A stretch of DNA of 64,000 nucleotides from the NCBI GenBank assembly GCA_037974665.1, contig CM075767.1, positions 18,120,840 through 18,184,839 of the forward strand, given 5' to 3'. Below are positions 46,893 through 59,005 of this stretch, piece by piece. Numbering within the stretch: the stretch's first letter is position 1; each line of letters starts with the position of its first letter. The translations under genes were made by a program, and so were the position numbers. A model generated the notes under the pieces. It saw only the letters and a program-made list of their open reading frames with translations. It made no database searches and was not told where the DNA came from. This stretch comes from Ehretia macrophylla (Eukaryota; Streptophyta; Magnoliopsida; Boraginales; Ehretiaceae).

Positions 46893-48650
46893 ATATGGAC
46901 ACATTTCGGGATGGAAGTTCAATCACCAAACCACCACTATTGGATGGATCAAACTACTCACATTGGAAGGCTCGAATGAGAACATTTATCAAATCCATTG
47001 ATGAAAAAGCTTGGAGGGCAGTTGTCATAGGATGGGCATATCCTACAATGAAGAATGATGAATGAATTGATGTGCCGAAAAATGAGGATCAATGGACAGC
47101 AAATGAAAATCGTTTGGCTAACAATAATTCTAAGGCTTTAAATGCGATTTTTAATGCTATAGATCTAAATCAATTTAAACTGATTTCAACTTGTGAAACT
47201 GCTAAAGATGCTTGGACTATTTTATAGACTGCATATGAAGGAACAACAGCCATCAAAATGTCCAAACTTCAAATCCTTGCAACAAGATTTGAGGAATTGA
47301 AGATGCCAGAGGATGAGACTATTCCTGATTTTAATGGCAGGTTGTGTGATATTTCAAATGAGGCGTTTGCATTAGGAGAAAAATACTCAGATTCAAAGCT
47401 TGTGAGAAAATTCTTGTGGTCACTTCCTAATAGATTTGCCATCAAAGTTGCTGCCATTGAATAAGCAAAAGTTATGATGACATGAAGCTGGATGAATTAA
47501 TGGGTTCACTTCAGACATTTGAGATGAAATTTAAATAGAAAAGAAAGGAGAAAAATATTGCATTCCAAGCTGAAGTTCAAAGTCAAAGCTCTTACTATGA
47601 TGAAGATGCAAAAATTACTGAATCTTTAGCATTGCTCACGAAGAATTTCAACAAAGTGCTGAAATGGAAGAAGCAAAGAAGTGGATATAGGCTAGCAACT
47701 TTTGAAAGGAAGTAGACTGTTACAACAAATCCTGAGACATTCAGAAGGAAAAATGGAAAATCGTACGAGGAGAAAAAGAAAAATAAAGGCATTCAGTGTA
47801 GGGAGTGCGAAGGATTTGGTCATATACAGGCTGAATGTGCAAATACCTTGAAGAAAAAAAACAAGGTAATGAACACCACTTGGAATGATGAAGATTCAGA
47901 TGATGTTTCTGAAAGTGATGAAGGATACACCAGCAATTATATTGCATTTGTTGTTGCAACATGACCGAATGGCAGAAAGACTATTTCAGCTAATGTTGCA
48001 CCATCTGTTGCAACAACGTCCACAACAGAACATGTATTATCAGATGACAACAGCACGAATTCTGAAACAGAGAGTAACAATGATCTGGATGAAGAAAGAA
48101 TCATGAAAGCATACAAGGAGATGTACGAAAAATGACTGATTGTATGCAAGAAAAATCAAGAGCTTGAGGAAAAGATCAATGAATTGGAGGAACAAAAAGC
48201 TGATTTGACAAAATCAGTGAGAAACCACCAGGTTCAAGCAGCCAATAGTCAACATAAGATTGAAGAGTTGCAATTGGAGCTGAAACAAACTCAGTGAAAT
48301 GTGAAAATATTGAATTCAGGTACTTTAAAGCTAGATCATATCTTGTCAATTCAAAATCCAAATGGAGATCACACTGGACTTGGGTTCCAAGAAGGTCTTT
48401 CAACTGGAAAAACTTTCTTTGTCAAATAATCTAAGGACCCGAAGCTAGAACTGCATGTTGCAACATCCCTTGCGACAAAGGCAAAATTTTTAGAAGGAAA
48501 GCAAAGGAGATTTGGTCCAATCTGTCACTACTGCGGCATTCCTGGACACATCAAACCACGATACTATAGGTATATTGATTATCTAAAAAGAGGTATGTTT
48601 GTCAATCCCTTCTTTTATAATAAGCCTAGGAAATTACCAAAAGTAAGGGT
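46893..48650 (+). mobile_element. Copia-type gag region
   Basis: Starts MDTFRDGSSITKPPLLDG and continues with the NYSHWKARMRTFIKS block typical of Copia gag (UBN2/DUF4219-like). Two zinc knuckles follow, CRECEGFGHIQAEC near 47.80 kb and CHYCGIPGHI near 48.53 kb. Fossil. Confidence 0.8.
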
Positions 48651-48889
48651 TGATTTGTCGCAGTAGAACTTGAAACAGATCTGGGTAAGAAAATCTGACA
48701 CATTTGATGCATTCAAAGATTTGTGCTTAAGGTTAAAAATAGAGAAAAGTTGTAACATAAGAAAGGTTGTTAGAATAAAAAATGATAATGGTAGGGAATC
48801 TGAGAACTTGGTATTTTCTGAATTTTGCACTGAACAATGAATATCACATAAGTTTTCAGCACAATAAAAAAAATAAAAAAAAGTTCTAG

Positions 48890-49017
48890 AATATGTTGCA
48901 ACAGAACATCAACTAGCAGACATTTTCACTAAAGCACTTTTTGAAAAGTTCACTAAAGTACTTGACTCTGTGAAATTTGAAGTTTTGAGAAAAGCTATTG
49001 GTATTTGTATCAATTAA
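48890..49017 (+). mobile_element. Copia RNase H tail
   Basis: EHQLADIFTKALF is the conserved C-terminal landmark of Copia RNase H. It is the only pol piece recognised in the element. Confidence 0.7.
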
Positions 49018-49993
49018 TGTTGGCACATGCATTGAAACATGAAAGTGACTAGTTTCAAGAGATGTGAAAGTTTAATAATGAAATCAACATGAGGTTTATT
49101 TTTTGAACCATACTTCTTGTGCACACTATATTTTGATCTAATTGAGAAACTGATTTTAATGGTTTGCAAGTGCAGGAATTTGAACTTCCTAGTGACTTTG
49201 GATATAAAGATAAGTCTCTTTATCTATTCATGTACTCTATTCACTCATGAAAGAGAAAAAAAACAAAAAAAAACAAAAGCAAAAAACAAGGGAGAAAATG
49301 GAGACTGGAAAAAGCTACCTAGACCAGATTGAAGGTTCTAGAGTGAAAGCTACCAAGTCCAATATTTACTTGAAAGGGAAAAAAAATTATTGCAATGTGA
49401 TTAGACGATCAGGTTGTTTGAACAGGTTGTTTTAAATTCTAAATCTTGCAAAGCCTGATTTTGAAGAATTTCAAGAAATATCTTTATATAGCTTTCACAC
49501 ACACACATGGTTCAAGTTATAAATTCTTGTGTGATTTAAGTATTGAATAAATCTAATTTCGTGTTGATGACATCACAATTAATGTGGATTGTATGTGACA
49601 TTCATTGTTTTATGTTTGAGAAATATTTCATAAGTTTAAGTGTTTAAGTGGCTGATTGGTGAAGTGTTGTTGTAACATATATAGAAATAATTTTTTTCAA
49701 CTAAACTCGTGTCGTAAGAGGAAAAAATGGGAAAATAAATTTTTCTTTGACGTCAATTCTGTTTGTTGACATGGCAGATATGTGTTGACATTGGTAAGCT
49801 GAAAAGTTGTGACTTTTTAAGAAGAGTTTGAGTTCTAATAAACTTGTGTCTCATTGTTTTTTTTATTAACTCTAGGACTCTAATCATTTAAAAATTCTTT
49901 TTTTTAGAAAGTTTGCTCATCTAAGGTTCTTTTTGTCTCATACGGATTTCTCTCTTATCACTTCTCTACTCACCGTTTTATCTTCTTGAGAAA

Positions 49994-50265
49994 GTGCTAG
50001 GGCATTGTTTTACAGGTTTCTTGAAAGCAAGCATGATATCCACTCGTTCAGGAGTTTTCTCCCAAGTTTTTGCAGTAGATATTCAGGGGGAGCCTCGAGC
50101 TGTGGGCATGTTGGATCAACTTATGCAACAGCTTCTGATGTGTTGTTGCCACAGGTGCAGAAATATCAAAGGGAAATCTATGAGTTGTGCAACTATCAAG
50201 TCACTATTAAAGCTATTCAGCAGAAGATCATGGCTGATCTTGAGAAGTTGATGGAAGGACAATAG
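49994..50265 (+). other. Open stretch before Copia 3' LTR
   Basis: Two overlapping frames stay open. The one from 50005 ends in a helical, charged stretch (LPQVQKYQREIYELCNYQV and onward) that could form a coiled coil. It lies between the pol remnant and the polypurine runs, where SIRE-type Copia elements may carry an extra gene. No function is assigned. Confidence 0.3.
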
Positions 50266-50758
50266 ACCCTATTTGAATTCGTCATCAAATCCGTTGTTTG
50301 AATGTTCATTTGCTTGATGATTATTGCTATGCTACTTTACTAGTTTTGGTTTTGCTCTAATACTTTGCTATGTTTAAATTCTGTTATTTTGCCTTGGGTT
50401 CATATTTCTGTTCGATGTTGTATGTTATGCTTCTATTGCTCTGATACTCTATTCTACTACTTTGGTTTCTTTTGTCAAAGGGGGAGATAGATCCCACAAG
50501 CTAATGGTTTGATTTATAATGGTTTGATTTATGCTTTGCTAAATTCTAATGGTTTGATTTATGCTTTGCTAAATTTTGTGTTACACTGTTTTTTTTTTTT
50601 TATCGAATTTGGTAAGATGGTTTATAATTGTTTGGTTTATGTTTTGATCTTTGCTCAACTATGAGTTACCTTACTAAGGGGGAGATTGTTTACATTGCTT
50701 ATTTTGATGTTAACCATTGCTTGTGAACTTTTGCCAAAACAAAGCCAAATGAGGAGAT

Positions 50759-51619
50759 TGTTAGGATCTGATTTTTATTTTATTATTGTTGGCTGTGTTT
50801 TGCAAAAATTATGGATATTGCGTGTGGTAGTTTGAGATTGCAGGAATCTACGAAAAAGTCACGATCAGGAGGGATTCAAGTTCTGAAGTGTTCTAATGCT
50901 AGAAGAATTCTTGAAGAGTCCACATGACTATGAAGATATCTTGGAGATAAAGTGATAATGTGATAAAGTCAAGATTATCAAGAACTCTTGAGCTAATTGG
51001 ATTATCTTGAAGACTCTTCTGCGTATACTCAACATCCCAAGCAAATCCTTCAAATAGGCGTCTCATTTCTCAGTTGAAGTGTCAGCGAGCAGTGAGCAGA
51101 AAATAAGGAGCTGAAACGTGAGATAGGTGTAGGCTGTCTGTGTCAGGTCGTGTTGCAACATGTTGTGTAACAAAATTTGCTGTATGTTTTAATTAGTGTT
51201 GCAACACAGTCTGTTTTTGTCATATGTATTGACCAATCCATCTAGAGTTTCAAGACTCTTTTTATTATGTTTAAGTATACATTCTTTGGGAGAAGAATGT
51301 GTGTTCTTGGGAGAGAAATTTTGTAAGTCGAGGGGAGCTCGCCAGACTAGAAAATCTACTAAGGGAGTCTTACACCTAGGCGGCAAGGGTTAAGAGGGAG
51401 TCTTCAATTACGTAAGTTTCCATTGGTGTCTGTAATCTCTTGAAACTTAGTTGATTGGTTTGTTGGCCAAGGGATGGCCGCGTGGACGTAGACCAAGTTG
51501 GTTGAACCACATTAAAGTTTTTGTGTTCTTACTTTTGTTGCAACAAATTTACTTTCTTACAAATTTACTTAGTTGATTTGTTTAATTATCAAATTAATTA
51601 AGGGGCCAGAAAACTAACA
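50759..51619 (+). repeat. 3' LTR of Copia-type element
   Basis: Close copy of the 5' LTR ending CTAACA next to CACTT. The fold-back GTGGACGTAGACC is at 51482-51510. Confidence 0.8.
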
Positions 51620-51624
51620 CACTT

Positions 51625-52214
51625 GACACTTTAATTCACTGTAACTGTCATTATTGAATCAAGGCTCTGGAATACATGGTTATTAATTTGGCATAATCAT
51701 TTATACATGTATTAAAAACAAACGTACACTAGTATACAATTATGATTATATCCAATCAAACCTTCCATGACTGTCCTTGAATACAAGTACAATGTGCAAT
51801 AAAAAGAATAACTTTAAATGTCAATTAAAATTTTACCATTGAGCAAAAATAATGCACACAACATGAACTTGCCTTCAACATTCCAATTATAAACGTCTCC
51901 CATTTTATTGACTCTAATGTGCATATAAACACCTTTAAGAAAAGCCACATATATATTAGAGTCTCCACAAATGAATTGTCATAGAAGGATAGCACTTTTA
52001 AGCAAGCAAGGTTTTATAAAAAATTATTCCCTTACTATTAACTATTACTTCTCAAAAGTTACTACAAGAAGTAAACTATCCCAGAATCCTTATTGGATTA
52101 CTTATGAACCACAATGGATAACCCGCTTCGGCCAAGTTAACCATCCTAATCCAAAAAAAAAAAAAATCATTTCCTCTAGGAAAAACAAGACGTCCTAGAA
52201 TCCTTGTTGGAAAT
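51625..52214. other. Spacer, no gene seen
   Basis: AT-rich DNA. No domain or repeat recognised. Confidence 0.5.
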
Positions 52215-52402
52215 TGTTAAGGCAATTATGGATTGGCTATGTTTTGCAAAACTCATGATATTACCATACTTGTGTTGTTTACCTTTTGAATTGTACAGGT
52301 AAAATAATATGGTAACTTACCATATAAGATTTGTGCTGATTATGGAATAACATTAATAACTATGAATTTCTTGAAGGCCAAGGTATGTTGATGAGCAGCA
52401 GA

Positions 52403-52504
<102 letters not shown>

Positions 52505-52574
52505 CAGTGGTGAAACTACTCGTGATGAAGCTAGCTTTCCGTAACGGGCTACTCCATCTTTCCTTGGGTAAATG

Positions 52575-52800
52575 TTCGGGTAAATCCATCGATTGAGCTT
52601 TCTCTCACTTAATTACAAGTCGTCTTCTATGAATAATAAGCGTTCTATTTACAATCGTCCTAGAGAAAAGGCATTCTTCACGCCTATTTTAGACCGAACT
52701 CGCTGTGAACCTTTTCGATTATTAGTAGCGGCTAGTGAAGTAGCCCTCTTTCTTTACAAAAAAGTGGATACATGCCCCTTTACTAATATAATAGAAGGTA
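52575..52800 (+). other. Higher-GC insert, possibly organellar
   Basis: Open in one frame for 91 codons (52593-52868), with GC clearly above its surroundings. Its tone (RTRCEPFRLLVAASEVALFL) is unlike the neighbouring transposons. It sits in the middle of an old Copia LTR next to the AT repeat. Plant mitochondrial origin is a guess from composition; no gene is recognised. Confidence 0.2.
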
Positions 52801-53387
52801 AGGCTATATATATATATATGAAACTCAAGGACACAGAGACACCGGGTGAGACATTGGGAAGGAGATAGAGCACGGACGAGCTGCAAAAGAGCACATAGGA
52901 TTTCTATGTTCTATGTCATATTTCAACACGACATGTCATTGAGTGCTTAGTTGTTTTATTGTTGCAACTTTGTGTTGTTTGACAGTAAATTATGAGTGAC
53001 TTGTGTATGTCTTTGAGTGTTTTGTTTACTGTCTTCCTTATTCATTCTTCGGGAGAAGAAGGTGTTGTTCTTGGGAGAGAACGTTGCAAGTCGATGGGAG
53101 CTCGCCAAACCGAAGTTCATTAAGGAGTTCTTCATTGAGGCATTAAAGGTCAAGAAGAAGTCTGTACTTGTATAAGTCCATTGATGTTGTAACTTGTTAT
53201 TTCTTAATAAATTGGTTTGCTGGTACCGTGGACGTAGACCGCACGGTTGAACCACATTAAATCTTGGTGTTCTTAGTTTCTATTACAAAGTACTATATTC
53301 TGCTACTGTGTGATTTGTCTCTGACCATGTTGGAACATTAAGTGAAACAACTCACCAACGAACATAAGCAATTAGTGAAACAGACTG

Positions 53388-54200
53388 TAAATGTTATACC
53401 TAACAAAAGATAGAGACGAGAGATAGGGTAGTCAGATCAGGAGAGAGAATTGACGATGGAAACTTTGGAAAAAGACTAGAATAGATATAGTAGAGAAGGT
53501 AAATAGAGTAGTAGAGTACAAAGATCATATAACCAAGGTGTGTGAGTTATTATAGTTTTTTTTTTCTTTTGCAAGGCTAATGAAAGATTATTTATAGAAA
53601 TTCTTTGATTTTGTGGTTTAAGTTAATCCTGTTGTCACAAGGACTTAAGTTGATTCAAATCTAATTCATTATCTGAAAAACTAAGACCTTGATCGAGGCT
53701 AGATTTTAACCAACAAAGTGAGTAGATTTCGCTTAAGTGCTATCAATCTTCTCATATTGTTCGTTAATTATTAATAGTACTAGTATTTCGTGAAGATGAC
53801 AATTATTACCCAATTATCAATTTACAGTGAATAGGTCCAAAATGTCCATGCCCTCTAATGATCATCCTCATTTTCCTATGAACATTTTCAGGTTTTGTTT
53901 GACCACTAGCGGAAAAAATATAATTGAAAGAGGAACAAGAGTGAAGTAATTATTTTTACCTCTATTTGGTAGTATGGTTTTCTCAGTTTAATATAAGCAA
54001 TAGCTATGACCATGAGCAATTGATTAATTACCAATTCGAACTAAAGGAATCAAGATACCATGAGTTACAGTTATGGATAGCTAATGTGATTTTTTTTTCT
54101 TAACGAGATAACTCAGTTGGCGAAGCCTGACTACCAATTGTGACTGATGTACTAATACTCTGCTTTTGAAGTCTTTATAAGATGTTTCACCACCTCATAG
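53388..54200 (+). repeat. Duplicated block X, copy 2, left part
   Basis: Matches 18812-19525, including the AGAGAGAATTGACGATGGA and TTTTGTTTGACCACTAGCGG segments. Interrupted at 54200 by the family D element and continued at 62545. Confidence 0.8.
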
Positions 54201-57200
54201 TGTGATACCCCAAAATGGGCACATATTTAATAGTATTTAATTGCATTTATTACATGTTATCTTAAATGGTAGCTGTGAGAACCCGAGCATTCATTACATG
54301 TGCATTCATTTATTTTAATCATTATTTGAAAAATAATATGTGCATTTACATGACTTATTTAGTGTTTTAAAATTTAAAATTGCATTTAAAGTTTATTTAA
54401 ATTGCATCTTGTTGATTTTCACATTCTTTGACTAAACTAGTTGACTTTTCATCTACATTGACCAACTAGGACATGGTGAGAATTTTTGAAATGTTTAATG
54501 AAAGGTAAACTTGGGATTAGAAACAAAAATGCAAGGTTAAGTTAGTCAAATTTTGGGTCAATTTTGAAATTAAATCTGAACCAATTGGGGAAGAGTTAGC
54601 TAGCAAATTATATATGGTTGGAAAGCTCTATGAGTCTAGTTTCTAAGGCTTCAAACATTTTGTGAATTGAAGTTTTCTAGAAGAAGTTATGGCTGTTTTT
54701 TGTAAGGTTGCGCAGGGCTGTTTTGGTTTACGCGGGTTTGACCGAAGACTTGACCTTTGACTTTTATTAAAGCTTATAAAACACCAAAAAAATCCCAAAA
54801 TTGCTCATCTTCTTCTTGCTTCAGCCGCGACCAGTCCAAACCCTAGGAATAGTAGATTTTTCACTATTTTGCTTATATCTTGAGCTAGAAGCGGAACCAA
54901 GACGCAAACCAAGCATTTTTGGACTCGTGTTGACGTCTAGCATCTTTCTACTGATCGTTTTTGCCTTTATTTTGCGAAACAAAGGTGAGGGAATTTTTTT
55001 TCAAATCTTCCAAAGTTTATTTTTACGTCATAAAATGCTAGGATTACATTTGTATCTTGCTAAATAGGTGTTAGAGAAGACTTTACCGATTAATTTCTTA
55101 TATAGAACATATTTTGTTGAAATTGGGTATTTTGAGTTGTTCAATGATTTATATGCCTAAGTTGTGTTTAATCTTGATTCTTAGCTTTTATATAATGCTC
55201 ATATATGTTAATGAACCTATCTAGCATAATAAAATAACTTGAGATTGCAAAATGGAGCAAAAAAAATGGAGAATGTAGCTTGCTGAAATTTTCTGTTTTT
55301 GGGCGTTTAGGGGCTGTTTCGTTGAGCAGTTTTTGTGCACCCATTAGATTTCTTATTTTATGCTATTATATGGTTTATAAGCCTTCTATTAGATAGGGAA
55401 AAATGTTGGTAGTTGGAGGGTCATGGTGGTTTGGGTGGAATAAGCTAAATTGTTGGTGTTTTTTAGTTGAAATGGTTGGTTTAGGTGCAGATGTGTGCTC
55501 CTGTGCGGTGTGTAATCTCTACGCTTGTAATCATGACCTTTGGGCTGCCTCGAAGTTATAATAGTAGCATGCTAAGGTTGTGTAGTGATAGGTGGAAGTT
55601 AGAATAAATTTTGATTGCATAAGTTGCTATAATTGAGCTAGTATTGCCTACTTAGCTATTGTTCTCGTTGTTATATTTGGCTGTGAATCACATCCATGAG
55701 GTTTCTTGTGATAAATATGTGTTCTATTACATGCTAGGTGGATCCATTGAGCCAAACTTGCGTCATGGAAACTAGTAGAGGTGAGGGAGAAACATTTATA
55801 TGCATTTCTTTGAATGTTAAGGTTTGTGTTGAATTTTGTAATTGTTGTATATTGTGATATAAATGCTTATGAATGCTTCCAAAACCTTCTAAAATGATTA
55901 GTGAACATTCTTTTGCAAGCTATTGGCATAGTTTATGGCTAGATTTTGAAATGACAAGTTAAAGAAGACAATGAATAGTATAAATTTTATGGTTTTGATA
56001 AAATGTGCTTTCGGGTTTGATTCAATACTATAGTTAGGTGCTATAGATATTAATGAAGATAGTCTAATGACCCTATGTAGTTTAATTGCTCGGAACTTAG
56101 CTAAAACGCGAAATAGCCGACTTTTTAAAAGGGGTTTCGGGTTAATGCTAATCCGGGTAGAATTGAGCTTCACATTTGGTATTGTTAGGCTACCTAGGTG
56201 CTATAGAAGCTTTGTTAACCCTTGTTTGAAGTCCGGTTAAGGTATGTGTAGTTCAAAGCTATAAGAGGGAAATTGGGACTTTTGGGGTAATTGCGGGTAA
56301 TTGAACTTGTTTGAGGGTTGTAAGGGTACCTTAAGGGCTAATTAGAAGATTAGTATAGCTTCCCCTTGAATTTGAATCACTAACATGAGTTTGGAAGGAA
56401 AATAACTTGAATAACAAAGGGGTTTAAGTGCAAATTCAGTTGTTTCACGCTTCTAAGACCATTGCATGACTCCTTATGTGTTTAAATGTGGTTTCTAGTT
56501 ATTTTGGAGCTTTTGGTATAGTTCTATATGTATCTTGAATATGCCCTTTTGTAAAACCTCTTAATTACTTGTGTAAATTGCTTTTATTCTAACTGCTTCG
56601 AGGTCAACCTACTTTGTTGATCCTCCTATGTGTTATAGCTTATATTGTTGATATTGTCTTGCCATTGATAAGTGCATTGCATAGTGGTTGCGCAACCATA
56701 GTGTTAGGGGCAGATGTGTTGAATATCGGTTGGGCAGCAGAGGGCTTGCCAGTGGATATTCAAACTCTGTGCCCTAGTCCCTCATTCGCCTGGTCCGGAG
56801 ATTGCCAGGGGATGTTAGGTCGTAGGATTATTGGGGTACATCCGGAGTACACCCACTAGAGTGATTGGGATTATGCCGGCACAGTGATCATGGTTCATGG
56901 ATCGTGAATGAAGATCAAGTGAAGATTGGAGTGTTGGGGTTAAGTGTAATATATCATTTTTAATGTGTGGTTACTTAATCTATTGTCATTCTTGAATGGT
57001 TTTAACTGCTATTAATGTTTAACTGTATTACTTGTTGCATTGCACGCCCCGAGAGACTTTATCCCTCACTAGGCAACAGTGGTTGCTCATACCTTACTAA
57101 CATGTTTAAGGAGGTGCATTTGGAAAAGGAGTTGCCTTAGTTGCAGTGTCTAATTGCGTGAGGTGGATTTATGGCTCTTGCTATTATGTGGAGATCTTGT

Positions 57201-57743
57201 TTGCTCTACCTTATTTTCTATTTTGTAGCCTAAGTGCTTATGTACATGTTTGAGTGATTGTAAGCTGAATGCTAGTTCATTGTAGTAGGAGATATGAACT
57301 ATGGCATGTAATAACTTATATTTCTGCTCTTAGCTTCTCTGCATGCTTGGGAGTGAATGATTGGTTGTTTTCAATTTCTAAGAATGCTTAAAAGCTATCA
57401 TGGAGTGGCATGATAAGCGGTTTGGTAAAAAAGTGAAGTTGGATGCATGCTTGCATGATTCTAACTGTTTGAATGTTTTAAGGCTCAGATGGCCTTAAAG
57501 TTTGAGTCTTTAATTAGAATTGGAGTTCTAGGTTGTTTTGTGGCTTTATTGGTTGCTTACAGGTTTTCAGAATGTCCACGGTACAGGGAAAACTTTGTCC
57601 GTTTGTCGGGTCCAGACTTAACCTTTAGCGTGGGGTTGGGTCGGGGCGTTACATTTTAGGTGGTCTGAGACCGGGTTTGGGATTGGGTTGAGAATAGCAT
57701 GGTTAGTAGAGCCTCTGATCTCGTGAGGGATCGGGGCGTTACA
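54201..57743 (+). repeat. 5' LTR of family D element
   Basis: Contains a TATA-like GCTTATAAAACACC near 54.77 kb, a CTACTTT-loop hairpin (56600-56625), the palindrome GGTTGCGCAACC (56686-56697) and a long stem-loop with TTGAATATC/GATATTCAA arms (56719-56763). Confidence 0.85.
56600..56625 (+). other. CTACTTT-loop hairpin, family D LTR
   Basis: GAGGTCAAC pairs with GTTGATCCTC (one bulged T) around CTACTTT. The same hairpin is at 61402-61427 in the other LTR. Confidence 0.65.
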
Positions 57744-57745
57744 GG

Positions 57746-57757
57746 TGGTATCAGAGC
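57746..57757 (+). promoter_or_regulatory. Primer binding site, family D
   Basis: TGGTATCAGAGC, complementary to initiator tRNA-Met, two bases after the LTR end. Confidence 0.85.
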
Positions 57758-58168
57758 TTAGTTAGCTCTCAGCCGGGACAGGGTCCTCGGTTTGTTGGGT
57801 AGCAAATCTTGAATGTGTACTTGTTAAGTGTGTCTTGAAAGTGTGTGCTTGTATGTGAGATTATGTGTCTTGATTTGAATGTGTACACCTATGTGATATA
57901 GTTGTGCGTTATGTGTTAAATGCGTGTTAATTGAAGTGAAATGAGTAAATGTGAATCAAATTGACCTCATGACTTATTATTTGCTTGAATTATTGCTTGT
58001 AATGTGCATATTTGAATGTCTTGAATTGGTTATGTTGTGATTCGCACTTGAATGACCTTGTTGATTAAACTGTTTTTATAAACTCTTTTATAATCATGCT
58101 TGCATAATAGCTTAAAGAATGTTTATACATATGTAATATCTTGGCATTCATACATAACCCGTCGAAAT

Positions 58169-58920
58169 GGTAAGAAAGAATTCTTCCTTCCCCTGAAGAA
58201 AGAAGATTAATAGCAGGCCCTCCAAGTTGTAAGGATTAGCAGAATGAGAAGCAATTGATCAGCCCTTTAATTGGGAGTTGGCATTTATAGTTAGAGCTCG
58301 GTTATTGGGATTCTTCTCAAGAATTCCTCTATGCTCAGCAGTCAGGAATGAGTAGCTTCTTGGGGATTTCTATATGACAGTTCTCTGGAGCATTTCATTA
58401 GTATTTCTTGTTAGGCATTCTTCTGTTACTTTCTTATTGACACTCCTCAGCAAGTTTTGTATTTGGGGTTCTACGCATAATGATTACTCTGTATTGCCTG
58501 TGGTATTCTGTGGATTTCTCATTAGGTTCCCTTAATGGTAAATTCGTACTATATTCTCACTTGGTTTTCTCGTCCAGCCGGGGATCTATATTCAATGTTC
58601 AACTTGACTATCTTATTGGATGCATGGTATTTTCTTCGGTATTTCCTTTGATATTCCCTTTGGCATTGCTCTTAGCATTTGATAGCGGTATTCAGGATTT
58701 ATTTGGTTCTTCTATTGGGTATTTCTCTTAGGGACTATATTGATATGTAAATATATCGGTGTACATACTGAGATTCTCATTAAGATTTTTGATTGGCTGT
58801 TCATTGGAGCCTTTATTTGGCCTTATTACTTGGGAACTCTTAAGCAGTACTCTTGTGATTTCTTCTTGGGTCTCCCTATGGGCATTCTTATTCAGTGTTC
58901 TTACTGCAGCAATCGATGAA
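58169..58920 (+). other. Internal region of family D: leader and T-rich filler
   Basis: ATGGTAAGAAAGAA near 58.17 kb and TTCCCCTGAAGAAAGAAG are the family D version of the leader seen in B and C. Filler with GGCATTCTTCTG, GGTATTTCC and GGCATTGCTC variants follows. No gag start remains recognisable. Confidence 0.4.
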
Positions 58921-58969
58921 GAGTAACCAGAGTTGGACTTCAGTTGATGTCGAGTTCTATTGGAAGATG

Positions 58970-59005
58970 AATTGCGAGGCCGCAATTGTTTTAAGGGGGG
59001 AAAGA
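58970..59005 (+). promoter_or_regulatory. Pre-PPT hairpin and polypurine tract, family D
   Basis: Perfect stem AATTGCG/CGCAATT with loop AGGC (58970-58987), then AAGGGGGGAAAGA directly before the 3' LTR. Confidence 0.75.

Larger units (their letters stand above)
45983..51619 (+). mobile_element. Copia-type element, gag kept, pol nearly absent
   Basis: LTRs 45983-46833 and 50759-51619, both starting TGTTAGGATCTG, and a perfect five-base target duplication CACTT (45978-45982 and 51620-51624). The internal region holds a Copia-type gag with two CCHC knuckles and only the tail of RNase H. An open stretch of unknown nature and AAGGGGGAGAT purine runs lie before the 3' LTR. The LTRs are similar by eye, at a few percent difference. 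The element is broken and non-autonomous. Confidence 0.85.

Noticed and set aside
54801-55067. Open frame of 88 codons repeated at 59631-59870
   Set aside because: Both lie in the same part of the two family D LTRs. The repetition follows from LTR duplication and there is no recognised domain.
56614-56859. Open frame repeated at 61416-61724
   Set aside because: It overlies the palindrome and long hairpin of the family D LTR; its openness is better explained by the conserved non-coding module.
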